Positions 46,264 to 55,702 of a DNA stretch of 64,000 bases are shown piece by piece. The stretch spans positions 1-64,000 of the forward strand of contig CALGPJ010000011.1 of the NCBI GenBank assembly GCA_937960645.1. The letters are read 5' to 3'. The position numbers and the translations under genes were made by a program. Positions within the stretch are counted from its first letter, which is position 1. The number at the start of each line of letters is the position of its first letter. The notes beneath the pieces are model-generated. The model saw only the letters and a list, made by a program, of their open reading frames with translations, made no database searches and had not been told where the DNA came from. This DNA comes from an uncultured Spirochaetia bacterium (GTDB taxonomy: Bacteria > Spirochaetota > Spirochaetia > JABEVK01).

Positions 46264-47441
46264 CGAAAAAAGAAGTTCAGCCAGCTGGTTCCCGTCAAAA
46301 AGGTTCCGGCAATGACGCCCAGAGAGGAAAAAAACATCACCACGAGGATGTGACTGATTCTGTTGGTATAGATCCCCTTTAACGAAGAGACGTCCTCCTG
46401 AAGGCGGCGAAAGTCACCGACACGGGGCTTGCGGACCCAAAGTTCGCAAAGACCGGTGAACATGCCAACGCCCAGCAAGGGGTGAAGAGCGGTCACGGGG
46501 GCGGTGAGGAAACCGACCAGGATGGTCAGCGGATGGGCCAGGGCCAGGAGGGAACCCAGGGCTGCCCCGCCGCCGGTCCAGAGGCTCCAGGTGCCCAAAA
46601 GCTTGAGAAAGCCCTCCCAGCCCTGGCTGTAAAAGCCATAGGCCATCAGACCCACGATCAGGACAGGAAGCGCCCACGCGAGAAGGCGGCCACCCCACCC
46701 CGGCGGCGGAACCTGGAGGAGTTCTTCGCGGTTGGGCAGGGGCTCGCCTCGGGCAAAGGCTTCCAATTTTTGCCGCATTCCCGCCAGATGCCCCGCCCCG
46801 ACCACGCACAGGATTCGGCTTCCGGGTGCCTCCCAGGCGCCGAGGGCGAGCAGGGTGTCGCGCTCGTCAATGAGGACGGTCTTGGTTTTCGGGAGCTCTC
46901 GCGCCAGCTCTTCCATCATTTTGTCGAGACCGCTGCCCCTCTTGAGCTGTTCGATTTCCTCTTTTTTGAGCGGGGTGTTGTCGAAGGCTGAACCCAACAA
47001 AGCGGCCAGGAGTTTTTGCTGCCCCCAAAACCCGGACTTGATCCACGCCCTTCGTAGCGTGATGCCCACCTCGCGATCGATCAGCGAACAGGGCACACCC
47101 TGGACCTCGGCAGTTTCTACCGCCTCGAGCATATCGCGGCCGGCCTGGCTCTGGAGGCTGGCCCCGGCGCGCTTTTGAAAGCCGGCAAGGACCAGGTTGG
47201 CCAGCATCATCAGGCCCTTACCCTGACGGATCACCTGAGCGATGTCGATGGATTCCCACGCGGTCGGGTTGCGCAGGCTGTTCAGCCGCCCCTTGTCCAG
47301 TTCGACACAGACCCGATCCGGCCCCCAGGTCGCGATGGCCTCACGGACCTCCCGGACGCTATCTTCACCGACGTGGGCGGTCCCCACCAGCAGGAATCGT
47401 CTCCCGCCGAGTTCCAGTTCGATCTTGTTTCCCTCGCTCAC
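46260..47441 (-). CDS. TraB/PrgY family protein (GTG start)
   Basis: FLLVGTAHVGEDSVREV; VCVELDKGR; C-terminal TM segments. GTGA overlap with the upstream stop. Confidence 0.88.
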   Translation of the reverse strand: MSEGNKIELELGGRRFLLVGTAHVGEDSVREVREAIATWGPDRVCVELDKGRLNSLRNPTAWESIDIAQVIRQGKGLMMLANLVLAGFQKRAGASLQSQAGRDMLEAVETAEVQGVPCSLIDREVGITLRRAWIKSGFWGQQKLLAALLGSAFDNTPLKKEEIEQLKRGSGLDKMMEELARELPKTKTVLIDERDTLLALGAWEAPGSRILCVVGAGHLAGMRQKLEAFARGEPLPNREELLQVPPPGWGGRLLAWALPVLIVGLMAYGFYSQGWEGFLKLLGTWSLWTGGGAALGSLLALAHPLTILVGFLTAPVTALHPLLGVGMFTGLCELWVRKPRVGDFRRLQEDVSSLKGIYTNRISHILVVMFFSSLGVIAGTFLTGTSWLNFFFR

Positions 47442-48847
47442 GGCCGGGCCGCCATCACCCGCGCCATGGCGATCTCCGGGATGTTTTTCAAACGGGACTC
47501 GCCAACCTGGCGCCACACCGCTCGGGCACTCTGGGCCTGACCGAGGGTCGAATAAAGATACCCCAGATAAAACTGTACCCGGGTTTTGACAATTTCATCC
47601 GTCTCTCGTTCCAGGAGGGTGTTCATGGCGAAGGTGGCCCTGGGATTGTTGATGAACCGGAACAGCTCCTGAACAAGTTCCTGATTTCGGTAATTGGCCA
47701 CTGCCCGATTGAGCACCTGGGTGGCCTCCTGCTGTCGTTGCAACCGGATCAACGAAAGGGCATGAATGACCGGGAAGGCCCATTCCCCGGGATATTGTTT
47801 GAAAGACTCCTCGGCCATCCGGATGGCGGTAGGAAAGTCTCCGAACACGAAGCTAAGAAGGGCAAAACTGGGGTAAATAGGGTCGTATTCGGGTTTGATC
47901 CGATAAGCCGCCTTGTAGTCGCGGTAGCTCTCTTCGAGCTTGCCCTGGCTCTCCAGGATTTCTGCCCGATACACCAGTCCGAAAAAATTTTGAGGGTCGA
48001 TGGCCAAAAGCTGGTTCAAGTCATCCAGGGCTTGTTCGCTTCGATAAAGAGTCCTGTGGCGGAGTCGGGCCCGATCCAGAAGGTGCCAGGGATCCCCGGG
48101 ACTCAACCGAATGGCGTTGCCGATCGCCTCTTCTGCGGCTTGCGGCCTCTCCAGTTTGATCAAAACCCGGTGACGGATCGAATGCCAGGCATCGTTGTCC
48201 GGCTCGAGCTGAATCGCTTCGTCGATGCCGGAGAGGGCTTGCTGATTCTTGTTCTCCTGGAGGTCGATTTGACTCATTCCCGCCAGGGCCTCGGCAGTGC
48301 GGCCGTGCTGCAAACTCCGTTGAAAAAATTGCCGTGCCTCGCCGATTTTGTTCTGTTCCAGGTAGGCCCACCCCAGGGCTGCCAGAGGCCGGGGATCCTG
48401 GGGGTAGGCCGCAGCCCACCGGCGAAGGTAATCGATTTGTTGATTCGTGTTTCCTTCGATTCGGGCAAAGAGCGCCAGCACCCTCAGGGCCTCGGGGTTG
48501 TTGGGTTGGGCCTGCAAGGCCTGGAGATACTGACGCCGGGCATCCTGCTGTCTGCCCTGGCTCAAGAGTACGGCACCGTAGACCACCCTCTCCTCGGGAA
48601 TCAGGCGCTGTTGGGAATCCTCGCGTTCGAACACGTCCAGCGCACGCTTGAAGGCTTCGGGAGTGTCCAGGTTACCGATTTCATCGAGCACACTGGTGCG
48701 CGCCGTCGCCAGCGCGTTGGCGGGCGGAGGCTCCGGGGGTTGAACCGGCGGAGAAGGAAGGGGCTCGCGCGCGGGCGGGGCGCCGGGACAGCCCCACAAA
48801 AAGGCAAGGGCTGCCATAACGACAGACTTCACGTTCGGTGACTTCAT
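47438..48847 (-). CDS. TPR-repeat lipoprotein
   Basis: Signal peptide plus lipobox-like ALAFLWGC; multiple TPR-like helices. Confidence 0.8.
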   Translation of the reverse strand: MKSPNVKSVVMAALAFLWGCPGAPPAREPLPSPPVQPPEPPPANALATARTSVLDEIGNLDTPEAFKRALDVFEREDSQQRLIPEERVVYGAVLLSQGRQQDARRQYLQALQAQPNNPEALRVLALFARIEGNTNQQIDYLRRWAAAYPQDPRPLAALGWAYLEQNKIGEARQFFQRSLQHGRTAEALAGMSQIDLQENKNQQALSGIDEAIQLEPDNDAWHSIRHRVLIKLERPQAAEEAIGNAIRLSPGDPWHLLDRARLRHRTLYRSEQALDDLNQLLAIDPQNFFGLVYRAEILESQGKLEESYRDYKAAYRIKPEYDPIYPSFALLSFVFGDFPTAIRMAEESFKQYPGEWAFPVIHALSLIRLQRQQEATQVLNRAVANYRNQELVQELFRFINNPRATFAMNTLLERETDEIVKTRVQFYLGYLYSTLGQAQSARAVWRQVGESRLKNIPEIAMARVMAARP

Positions 48848-48856
48848 ACCTCTTCC

Positions 48857-48885
48857 ATCATACCGACCGCACAGGGAGGGTTCAA
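48857..48885 (-). promoter_or_regulatory. Promoter for the TPR gene
   Basis: TTGAAC-N17-TATGAT, 9 nt before ATG. Confidence 0.55.
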
Positions 48886-48887
48886 GG

Positions 48888-48916
48888 TTGGCACAAACTC
48901 ATCAAAAAGGTATGAT
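48888..48916 (+). promoter_or_regulatory. Leaderless-type promoter for the 48923 gene
   Basis: TTGGCA-N17-TATGAT-N6-ATG. Confidence 0.6.
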
Positions 48917-48922
48917 AGGCTC

Positions 48923-50716
48923 ATGATCAAGAGCAACCCGCTACGATACCTTCTGTTCCCTTTGACCGGGCTTGCCCTCGTGCTTTCGTTGATATTGATC
49001 CAATTTTCGGGTAAAAGCAGTATTTCGCATCCCTTTGGCCCCTTTACCGTTACGGGAGCGGCCCCCTCGGCCCCGGGATCGGATGGGGTCTCGGATTTCA
49101 ACCTCTCGGGACTGGGTATCAACTTTTCCTTCAAGGGAAACAGCCCGCTGATCCTCCAAACAGCCGACAACACGGACCGCAACCTCCGGGCCAAGAGTTA
49201 CAGCCTGTCGGGAAACACACTGACGGTGGAGTTTCAGTATAACCTGAGGCTCCGCTTCGAAATGTCCGATCAAAAGCGCCTCCAGGTCCACATTTCACTT
49301 CCGCCCGAGCTCGAGGGAAGCCGACTCATCCGCATCCCCTTCAAATCGGCAGATCTCATACCCGACTCCAGCGGGCTCAACCTGCCGGTTGCCGAGCTTC
49401 GCGGCGGCAATCAACGATACTTCCTCATCCTGAACGGAGCTGGAGACGGCATCAACATCGATCGCGGCTACATCGAAATGGTCTCCCTCGGGAATCGCTT
49501 TCCTTCGTTTACCATCCTGCCGGCCCCGCCGCGCTATCTCCACGCCGCCGAATACTGGATGGGAGATCGACCGGAGAATATCGAATCGATCATCGATCAA
49601 GCCCGTAACGTCGCTTATCAGGGGTGGCGTTTCAGTCGGCGCAGGGGCAATGAGGGATGGGTCACCGACTCCGAAGCGCCGCGTATCGATCCATCGATCG
49701 TGAGTACCCTTCTCAGCGAGGCCTCCCATCGAAACCAATTGGAAACCGTATGGGCCGAACTCGGCAACAACGCCAACAACTGGAAAAGCCTGGACAACCT
49801 GGAGACTGCTGCCTACACGGGGGACATCGTCCAGGCCTGGGCTCGACGAAAATCGACCCAGGAGCGAGCTCTCAGCCAGGCTCTGCAGGGTAATTGGACC
49901 CTCTGGACCGAAGACCCCACCCTTTTGCGCGACTTTTATTTCATGTCCGATCCCGATACCTTCCAATCGGTTTGGAATCGGTTCATCAATCGTCAAGCGC
50001 TGACCGCGGAGGAGGCGATCGCTCGTCTGGAGGCAGTTTTCCTCTTATCGGGAGTCCTCGACTCGGAGGTCTGGAATCGTCAGATCCGTGCCCTCGTGCT
50101 GGCCGCGGTTCCCTGGCTAACCCGGGCACCCAACAATCTCATCCTGGTGAAAAACCAACGAGGCTTTTTAGACTACTCGCTAAGCCTGCGGCTGGCGGCC
50201 CTGCTTTATCGGTGGGAGGACACCTCGGACAAACAAATATCCTACAAGGTCCTTGGCGGGGTAATTTTAGGCAAACTTCTCAGCCAGGCCAACGGAGGAT
50301 TTTTGCCGCGTGTCCTGATTCCCGCCGATACCGACTATCGGGTGGAAGGTCGGTTCGGATTGGAGGAGGGGGCGCGCGTCCTGTTTCCGACTTCCAACCG
50401 TCCGCGTTTTCTTCCTCTGCCCAGCCTTCCGGGTGGTCTTGCCTTTGTGCGGCCCTCGGTGTCCATCGTCGTCAGTTCCGCCAGCCTCAGGATTCAATCC
50501 ACCCAGTCTCCGGGCCTGCCTCAATTCATCGTCATCCAGGGTGTGCCGCCCTTCGAATACGTGACCCTTCACGGTATCCGCTGGAGGAGCGACCCCTCCT
50601 TTCAAAGTTACTCCGATGGCTGGCTCTACGATTCCGCCTCCCGCACGTTCATGGCGAAAATCACCAACCGAGCTTCAGTCTCCGAAATCGTGATTCAATT
50701 CGGACCGACAAACTAA
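48923..50716 (+). CDS. Large exported or membrane-anchored protein of unknown function
   Basis: N-terminal hydrophobic segment YLLFPLTGLALVLSLILIQF then a long soluble region; no family recognised. Confidence 0.8.
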   Translation: MIKSNPLRYLLFPLTGLALVLSLILIQFSGKSSISHPFGPFTVTGAAPSAPGSDGVSDFNLSGLGINFSFKGNSPLILQTADNTDRNLRAKSYSLSGNTLTVEFQYNLRLRFEMSDQKRLQVHISLPPELEGSRLIRIPFKSADLIPDSSGLNLPVAELRGGNQRYFLILNGAGDGINIDRGYIEMVSLGNRFPSFTILPAPPRYLHAAEYWMGDRPENIESIIDQARNVAYQGWRFSRRRGNEGWVTDSEAPRIDPSIVSTLLSEASHRNQLETVWAELGNNANNWKSLDNLETAAYTGDIVQAWARRKSTQERALSQALQGNWTLWTEDPTLLRDFYFMSDPDTFQSVWNRFINRQALTAEEAIARLEAVFLLSGVLDSEVWNRQIRALVLAAVPWLTRAPNNLILVKNQRGFLDYSLSLRLAALLYRWEDTSDKQISYKVLGGVILGKLLSQANGGFLPRVLIPADTDYRVEGRFGLEEGARVLFPTSNRPRFLPLPSLPGGLAFVRPSVSIVVSSASLRIQSTQSPGLPQFIVIQGVPPFEYVTLHGIRWRSDPSFQSYSDGWLYDSASRTFMAKITNRASVSEIVIQFGPTN

Positions 50717-51342
50717 TGGACCCCTCCCTCATTCGCAGGATATTGCACGACATCAGGAATGGCCTGGCCACCATCCATGGATACACCCAGATCCTTTTGC
50801 GTGAGGACATATCCAAAGAGGATTCCCGGCGGTTTGCCGAAATCATCCTGGAACGGACCGACGACCTGAATCGCATCATCGTCGGTCTCAACAACATCAC
50901 ACGGGATTTTCAGCCCTACTCCGTCACGCCGCTCCCCTTTTTCAGCCTCTTCCAAAAATGGAAACAAACCTCCTGTTTTGCCCAAGGTACCACTTTCACC
51001 GAAGAGATCGAACCGGAGTTCGCCCTCCCCCTGCCCGCCGATCGGATCAAGTCCCTCCTGAACGAACTGGGATCGAACACCCAAAGGTTTTGTCCCCAAC
51101 CGCAACAGGTTTTTCTCAAGGCTGAAGGAAAATGCCTGATCTGGAAGGACAATGGGCCTGGAGCGCCGCCGGAAAGTCTCCCTCAGATCGGGCAGCCTTT
51201 CAAGAGTTTCCCTAATCGGTGTTGTCTTACACCAGGCTTGGGGATTGGCCTTGCGCATTGCCGGAGGCTCATCGAAGAGGCCGGAGGCAAACTGGGTTTC
51301 GAATCCAGCGACACGGGCTTCCTGGTCCGGGTAGAGTTTTGA
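50716..51342 (+). CDS. Sensor-less histidine kinase, 208 aa
   Basis: H-box LHDIRNGLATIHGY; DNGPGAPPE and PGLGIGLAHCRRLIEEAGG; TAATG overlap with the upstream gene. Confidence 0.88.
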   Translation: MDPSLIRRILHDIRNGLATIHGYTQILLREDISKEDSRRFAEIILERTDDLNRIIVGLNNITRDFQPYSVTPLPFFSLFQKWKQTSCFAQGTTFTEEIEPEFALPLPADRIKSLLNELGSNTQRFCPQPQQVFLKAEGKCLIWKDNGPGAPPESLPQIGQPFKSFPNRCCLTPGLGIGLAHCRRLIEEAGGKLGFESSDTGFLVRVEF

Positions 51343-51353
51343 TGCCGAGCGAT

Positions 51354-51989
51354 TCAGCTGGCGAAAAACACCTCGGCGGCGATGTTCGAATCCCTTACCC
51401 CATGACGTTTCAGGTAATCGGTGAGCTTTCGGGCGAGACTTCCATGCCCGCAGACCGCGTACCGAGCGTTGGGGTCTACCGGAATCCGCTCCGGTGTGAT
51501 CCTTCCCGAATGCCATCCTGGGGCTGTTTCCCCACTGACGAAAAGATGCAGGTTGCAAACGCCCTTCAAATACTCCACCTCGACGGCGTCCTCTCGGTAG
51601 CGCACCCCGTAGTACAGGGCCAGAGGAGGCTGATTGGGCCGATACCTCAAAGCGCTCAAAAACGGACTGATGCCCGTACCGGTTGCAATCCAGATCATGT
51701 CCCCGGGGCGGCCGAGATCGAGTTGCGGTATGGGTGGGGTGGTGCCCAACTCAGTCCCCAATTCGCAACTCGCTAAATAGCTGCTGACGTACCCGCCCGG
51801 CAACAATCGAATCAGAAAGCCCAGATGGGGTCCCTCGGGGGAACTCGAAAGGCTGTACGGACGGGCGGTGACCCGATCCGGAAGGACGATCAGGGTGGAA
51901 TCTCCGCTGTGAAATTCCCAGGTATCCCGTTCCAGAAAGATCTCGAAAACCCTCGGCGAATACCAGCGGCGCTCAAGTAGCCGGGGCAT
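51354..51989 (-). CDS. Ferredoxin-NADP reductase-like FAD/NAD(P)-binding protein
   Basis: RPYSLSSSPEGPHLGFLIRLLPGGYVSSYL; IATGTGISPFLSALR; CGHGSL. Confidence 0.85.
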   Translation of the reverse strand: MPRLLERRWYSPRVFEIFLERDTWEFHSGDSTLIVLPDRVTARPYSLSSSPEGPHLGFLIRLLPGGYVSSYLASCELGTELGTTPPIPQLDLGRPGDMIWIATGTGISPFLSALRYRPNQPPLALYYGVRYREDAVEVEYLKGVCNLHLFVSGETAPGWHSGRITPERIPVDPNARYAVCGHGSLARKLTDYLKRHGVRDSNIAAEVFFAS

Positions 51990-52779
51990 CGTCCAGCCAG
52001 CCGATCTGTTGCAAAACACGAGGAACCTGATCGAGGTGTTCCACCACCGCCACCGGCTGCAAATGGGCGGGGAGGAGTGTTTCCTTGATGTCGAACCAGA
52101 TGGAGGGCAGCTGGGCATTTGCCGCCCCCTGGATGTCGGAAGCCGGACTGTTGCCAATCATCAGAGCAGGTGTGCCCTGAGGAAAAGACGACACGGCGAT
52201 TTGGAAGATTCCGGCCGAGGGCTTACCGATCCCGTGATCGCCGCTGATCGTCAGTGAATCGAACCAGGATTCCAGTCCCGCGGCCCTGATTTTGAAACGC
52301 TGAAGATCGGGTGCGCCATTGGTCAAAAGCCCCAGATAAAACCGGGGCCGCAGCCACGCCAAAAGCTCTTTGGCCCCGTCGACCCAAACCACTCGGGACC
52401 TTCGTTTTTCCGTAAATATCTGCGCATAGGTCTGGGCCTGGGTGGAGGCCAGGGGTCGGGCAAGACGATCCAGGGTCTCCTGCCACACGACCACACGGTA
52501 ATTTGCCGCAAGCCTTGACAAGCTTTTAAGGTTCGCATCACTGCCCTGGAACTCCCCCCACAGGCCCTCCCCCCAGCTGATGCCGATTTTGCGTGTCCAG
52601 GGAAAGGTGGGCAAATCTTCCCAGAGCTGTCGCGCTACGGCACTGAAGGTTTGGACGAACAAGTCGGGATTTTCCGGAAAAACGCCCTCGGCAGCCATGG
52701 CGAAGAGGATGTCGCGGTTGACTCGTTCCTGATAGATCAGGGTATCATCGAGATCCAGGAGAATGAGGCGCCGCACCAT
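51973..52779 (-). CDS. HAD family hydrolase
   Basis: LLDLDDTLIYQ; GLLTNGA; ISGDHGIGKPSAGIFQIA; MIGNSPASDIQGA. Confidence 0.92.
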   Translation of the reverse strand: MVRRLILLDLDDTLIYQERVNRDILFAMAAEGVFPENPDLFVQTFSAVARQLWEDLPTFPWTRKIGISWGEGLWGEFQGSDANLKSLSRLAANYRVVVWQETLDRLARPLASTQAQTYAQIFTEKRRSRVVWVDGAKELLAWLRPRFYLGLLTNGAPDLQRFKIRAAGLESWFDSLTISGDHGIGKPSAGIFQIAVSSFPQGTPALMIGNSPASDIQGAANAQLPSIWFDIKETLLPAHLQPVAVVEHLDQVPRVLQQIGWLDDAPAT

Positions 52780-52785
52780 GGCCCC

Positions 52786-52813
52786 ATCTTAGTGAAGTGT
52801 TGGGGATTGTCAA
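52786..52813 (-). promoter_or_regulatory. Leaderless-type promoter for the HAD gene
   Basis: TTGACA-N16-TAAGAT-N6-ATG. Confidence 0.6.
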
Positions 52814-52824
52814 TCAAAACCCGC

Positions 52825-52853
52825 TTGCTCAAGAGCGCAACTTGGTTTAGGCT
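52825..52853 (+). promoter_or_regulatory. Leaderless-type promoter for the PRPP synthetase gene
   Basis: TTGCTC-N17-TAGGCT-N6-GTG. Confidence 0.55.
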
Positions 52854-52859
52854 CCAGGT

Positions 52860-53804
52860 GTGGACGATATCAAAATCTTTCCCGGGAGCTCCAGCCGCCC
52901 CTTTACCGAAAAAATCGTACAGAACCTCGGCGTGGAAATTGGAAAGTGCGAAACCCTGAACTTTAGCGACGGCAACACCTTTGTGCGGATTCACGAGTCG
53001 GTTCGAGGCAGGGACGTGTTTCTGGTCCAAAGCATCGCCTTGAGGCCCAATGATGAGTTTACCGAAGCCTTGTTCTACCTCGATGCCTTCAAACGAGCCA
53101 GTGCCGCCAGCGTCACCCTGGTCATGCCCTACTTCGGCTACGCCAAAGGGGATAAGAAAGACGAGCCCCGGGTAAGCATCCGCGGCCGGGTCTGTGCCGA
53201 GTGCCTGGAGTTGGCCGGAGCCGACCGGGTGGTGGCCCTGGACCTCCACAGCCCCCAGATTCAGGGCTTTTTCAAGAAGCCCGTGGACCACCTCTATGCA
53301 CTTCCGGTGTTCACGGAATATCTGAGAAAAGTCCCCCTGGAAAACCCGGTTTTGGTCAGCCCGGATACCGGCTTCATCAAGCAGGCGCGCCTCTACTCCG
53401 AGGTGCTGGGTTGGCCCATGGCCATCGGCGACAAGGTGCGGCGCGACCACTCGGAACAGGCCCAGATTATGGACATCATCGGCGATGTGAAAGACAGAGA
53501 CGCCGTGATCGTGGACGACTTTGCGATCAGTGGCGGCACCCTCCTCGAACTGGCACAAGAGCTGAGGCGGCGCGGGGCCCGCCGTATTTTGGGAGTCTTG
53601 AGCCACATCCTCATGAATTCCAGCGGTATCGAACGCTTGAATCACAGTCCCATCGAAACCCTGCTCGTGACGGACTCGGTGGCCAATCCTCACATCGGCC
53701 TCAGCCCCAAAATCGTCACCCTGAGCGTGGCCCCGCTGATGGCACGTGCTATCCGGAGCATCGCGCGGCGAGAGAGCATGGCCCAACTCTTCAAAGAGCT
53801 CTGA
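52860..53804 (+). CDS. prs: Ribose-phosphate pyrophosphokinase (divergent; GTG start)
   Basis: IKIFPGSSSRPFTEKI; VMPYFGYAKGDKKDEPRVSIRGR; ALDLHSPQIQGFF; VIVDDFAISGGTL PRPP loop. Confidence 0.9.
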   Translation: MDDIKIFPGSSSRPFTEKIVQNLGVEIGKCETLNFSDGNTFVRIHESVRGRDVFLVQSIALRPNDEFTEALFYLDAFKRASAASVTLVMPYFGYAKGDKKDEPRVSIRGRVCAECLELAGADRVVALDLHSPQIQGFFKKPVDHLYALPVFTEYLRKVPLENPVLVSPDTGFIKQARLYSEVLGWPMAIGDKVRRDHSEQAQIMDIIGDVKDRDAVIVDDFAISGGTLLELAQELRRRGARRILGVLSHILMNSSGIERLNHSPIETLLVTDSVANPHIGLSPKIVTLSVAPLMARAIRSIARRESMAQLFKEL

Positions 53805-53833
53805 CCGCCCTTGCATTGGCTCAAAAAAATCGA

Positions 53834-55600
53834 CTACATGGCCTCGAGAAAAGGAATGTTTAATAGATTCATGCCGTTGCGCAGGGTTTGTAACACGGCC
53901 CCTGAAAGCCGCAACCGAGCGGCGGTCAAACCGGGCTCCTGACCCAGGATGGCACAATCGTGGTAAAACCGGCTGTAAGCTCGTGCCAGGTTGTAGAGGT
54001 AATTGGCCACCTCCGAGGGGTCGTAGTGGAGGGCGGCAGCCTCCACCACCCCAGGGAAACGCTCGAGTTCCCGAAGCAGGGCCCATTCCTGGTCGGTGTC
54101 CAGAAGATCCCACCGAGGATTCGTTTCCGAGGCCTCTCCTGCTTTTCGTCTCAAGGAGCTGAGCCGTGCGCCCGTATACTGCAAGTAGGGGCCGGTGTTG
54201 CCGTTGAAGTTAAGCGATTCCTCGGGGTTGAAAACCATGTCTTTGGTCGGGCTTACCTGAAGCAGGAAATAATTCAAGGCTCCCAGGGCGATTTTTTCGG
54301 CGGTTTGATCCGGATCGTCGAGCTCGCCTTCCCGGTCTTTCGCGCGAATCTCGGACAGTGCCTCCTGGGCCAGTTCATCGAGCAAATCGTCGGCATCTAC
54401 CACCGTCCCCTCCCGGCTCTTCATCCGGCCCTCGGGTAAATTCACCATGCCGTAGCTCAGATGGTAAAGCTGGTTAGCCCAGGTGTTTCCAAGCTGGCGC
54501 AACACCTCGAACAGCACCTTGAAGTGGTAGTCCTGCTCGTTGGCCACCACGTAGACCAGCCGATCGAAGGGCCAGTCCCGGTATCGCCTCAGGGCGGTGC
54601 CGATGTCCTGTGTGAGGTAGATACTTGTCCCATCGGCACGGAGCAGGACCTTTTCCGCATTTTGGGGGGCCTGCGGATTTTCCTTCCAGGGGAGCCGGGC
54701 GACGATGGCCCCATCCTCCCGCCGATGAAAGATTCCTCGGTTCAACCCCTCGAGGACGTACTGTTTGCCGTCCAGGTAGGTCTCGCTTTCCTTGTAAACC
54801 TTGTCGAAAACGATCCCCGTCCGCCGATAGGTCTCTTCGATACCGGAGATGGCCCAATCGTTCATCAACGACCAAAGTTCGCGGACTTGGGTGTCCCCTG
54901 CCTCCCATCGACGTAAAAGTTCCTGGGCTTCTTGCTCGATCCCGGGGTCCTGCTGTGCCAGCTGGGCATAGCGAACATACCAGTCTCCCACGTAATGGTC
55001 GCTTTTTTTGCCCACACTCCGGGGAGTTTGCCCCCCACCCTCTTTTTGGTAGGCGAGCATGCTTTTGCAGATGTGGACCCCGCGATCGTTGATAAGATTG
55101 ACTTTCAGCACCACGGCCTTGTTGTAAGCCAGGATGCGGCTAATCGATTCTCCCAGGGCGTTGTTGCGTAGATGCCCAAGGTGCAGGGGCTTGTTGGTGT
55201 TGGGACAACTGAATTCGACCATGATCCTTTGCCCCTCCAAAGCCGAGGTGCTGCCGTACGCGTCACCCTCAGATTCGACCTTTTGCAAAATTTGCGGATA
55301 AACCTCCGCCCGCCGTAAGGCCAGGTTGACGTAAGGGCCCTCGGCCCTGATGAATCTCGCCAGACTGGCAAATCGTTCCTGCAGCAGAGTTTCCAATTCC
55401 TTTGCGAGCAGGTTGGGGGCGGCCCGAAACGTTTTGGCTAAGGCAAAAAGCGGAAACGCCAGATCCCCCAACTCCATTTTCGGCGGGACCTCACTCACGA
55501 TGGGCCACCCCCCATCCGGCGGCGCCACCTGCCGCCGGTGGGCAAGTACGTTCAAGCACTCGAGCAGTCGTTCCTTCCAGACGGCTTCGGCAATTTTCAT
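53834..55600 (-). CDS. argS: Arginyl-tRNA synthetase
   Basis: PNTNKPLHLGHLRNNALGESISRI; YLTQDIGTALRR; YLQYTGARLSSL. Confidence 0.97.
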   Translation of the reverse strand: MKIAEAVWKERLLECLNVLAHRRQVAPPDGGWPIVSEVPPKMELGDLAFPLFALAKTFRAAPNLLAKELETLLQERFASLARFIRAEGPYVNLALRRAEVYPQILQKVESEGDAYGSTSALEGQRIMVEFSCPNTNKPLHLGHLRNNALGESISRILAYNKAVVLKVNLINDRGVHICKSMLAYQKEGGGQTPRSVGKKSDHYVGDWYVRYAQLAQQDPGIEQEAQELLRRWEAGDTQVRELWSLMNDWAISGIEETYRRTGIVFDKVYKESETYLDGKQYVLEGLNRGIFHRREDGAIVARLPWKENPQAPQNAEKVLLRADGTSIYLTQDIGTALRRYRDWPFDRLVYVVANEQDYHFKVLFEVLRQLGNTWANQLYHLSYGMVNLPEGRMKSREGTVVDADDLLDELAQEALSEIRAKDREGELDDPDQTAEKIALGALNYFLLQVSPTKDMVFNPEESLNFNGNTGPYLQYTGARLSSLRRKAGEASETNPRWDLLDTDQEWALLRELERFPGVVEAAALHYDPSEVANYLYNLARAYSRFYHDCAILGQEPGLTAARLRLSGAVLQTLRNGMNLLNIPFLEAM

Positions 55601-55606
55601 ACAGAC

Positions 55607-55636
55607 CAGTTACCAGGAAATACTCAAAAAGGTCAA
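55607..55636 (-). promoter_or_regulatory. Leaderless-type promoter for argS
   Basis: TTGACC-N18-TAACTG-N6-ATG. Confidence 0.45.
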
Positions 55637-55665
55637 GCCTATTCGTGCACCGGCTCGAGTTAGCC

Positions 55666-55694
55666 TTGCGAAAACAGCACAACGGGCGTAACAT
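55666..55694 (+). promoter_or_regulatory. Promoter for the 7TM kinase gene
   Basis: TTGCGA-N17-TAACAT, 8 nt before GTG. Confidence 0.4.
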
Positions 55695-55702
55695 GAATTA
55701 AG

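Noticed and set aside
49894-50715. N-terminal part of the listed 482-aa plus-strand ORF
   Set aside because: Out-of-frame read-through of the 48923 gene; the real kinase begins at ATG 50716.
52737-54113. 458-aa minus-strand ORF over prs
   Set aside because: Plus strand encodes a clear PRPP synthetase; the antisense ORF has no recognisable motif.
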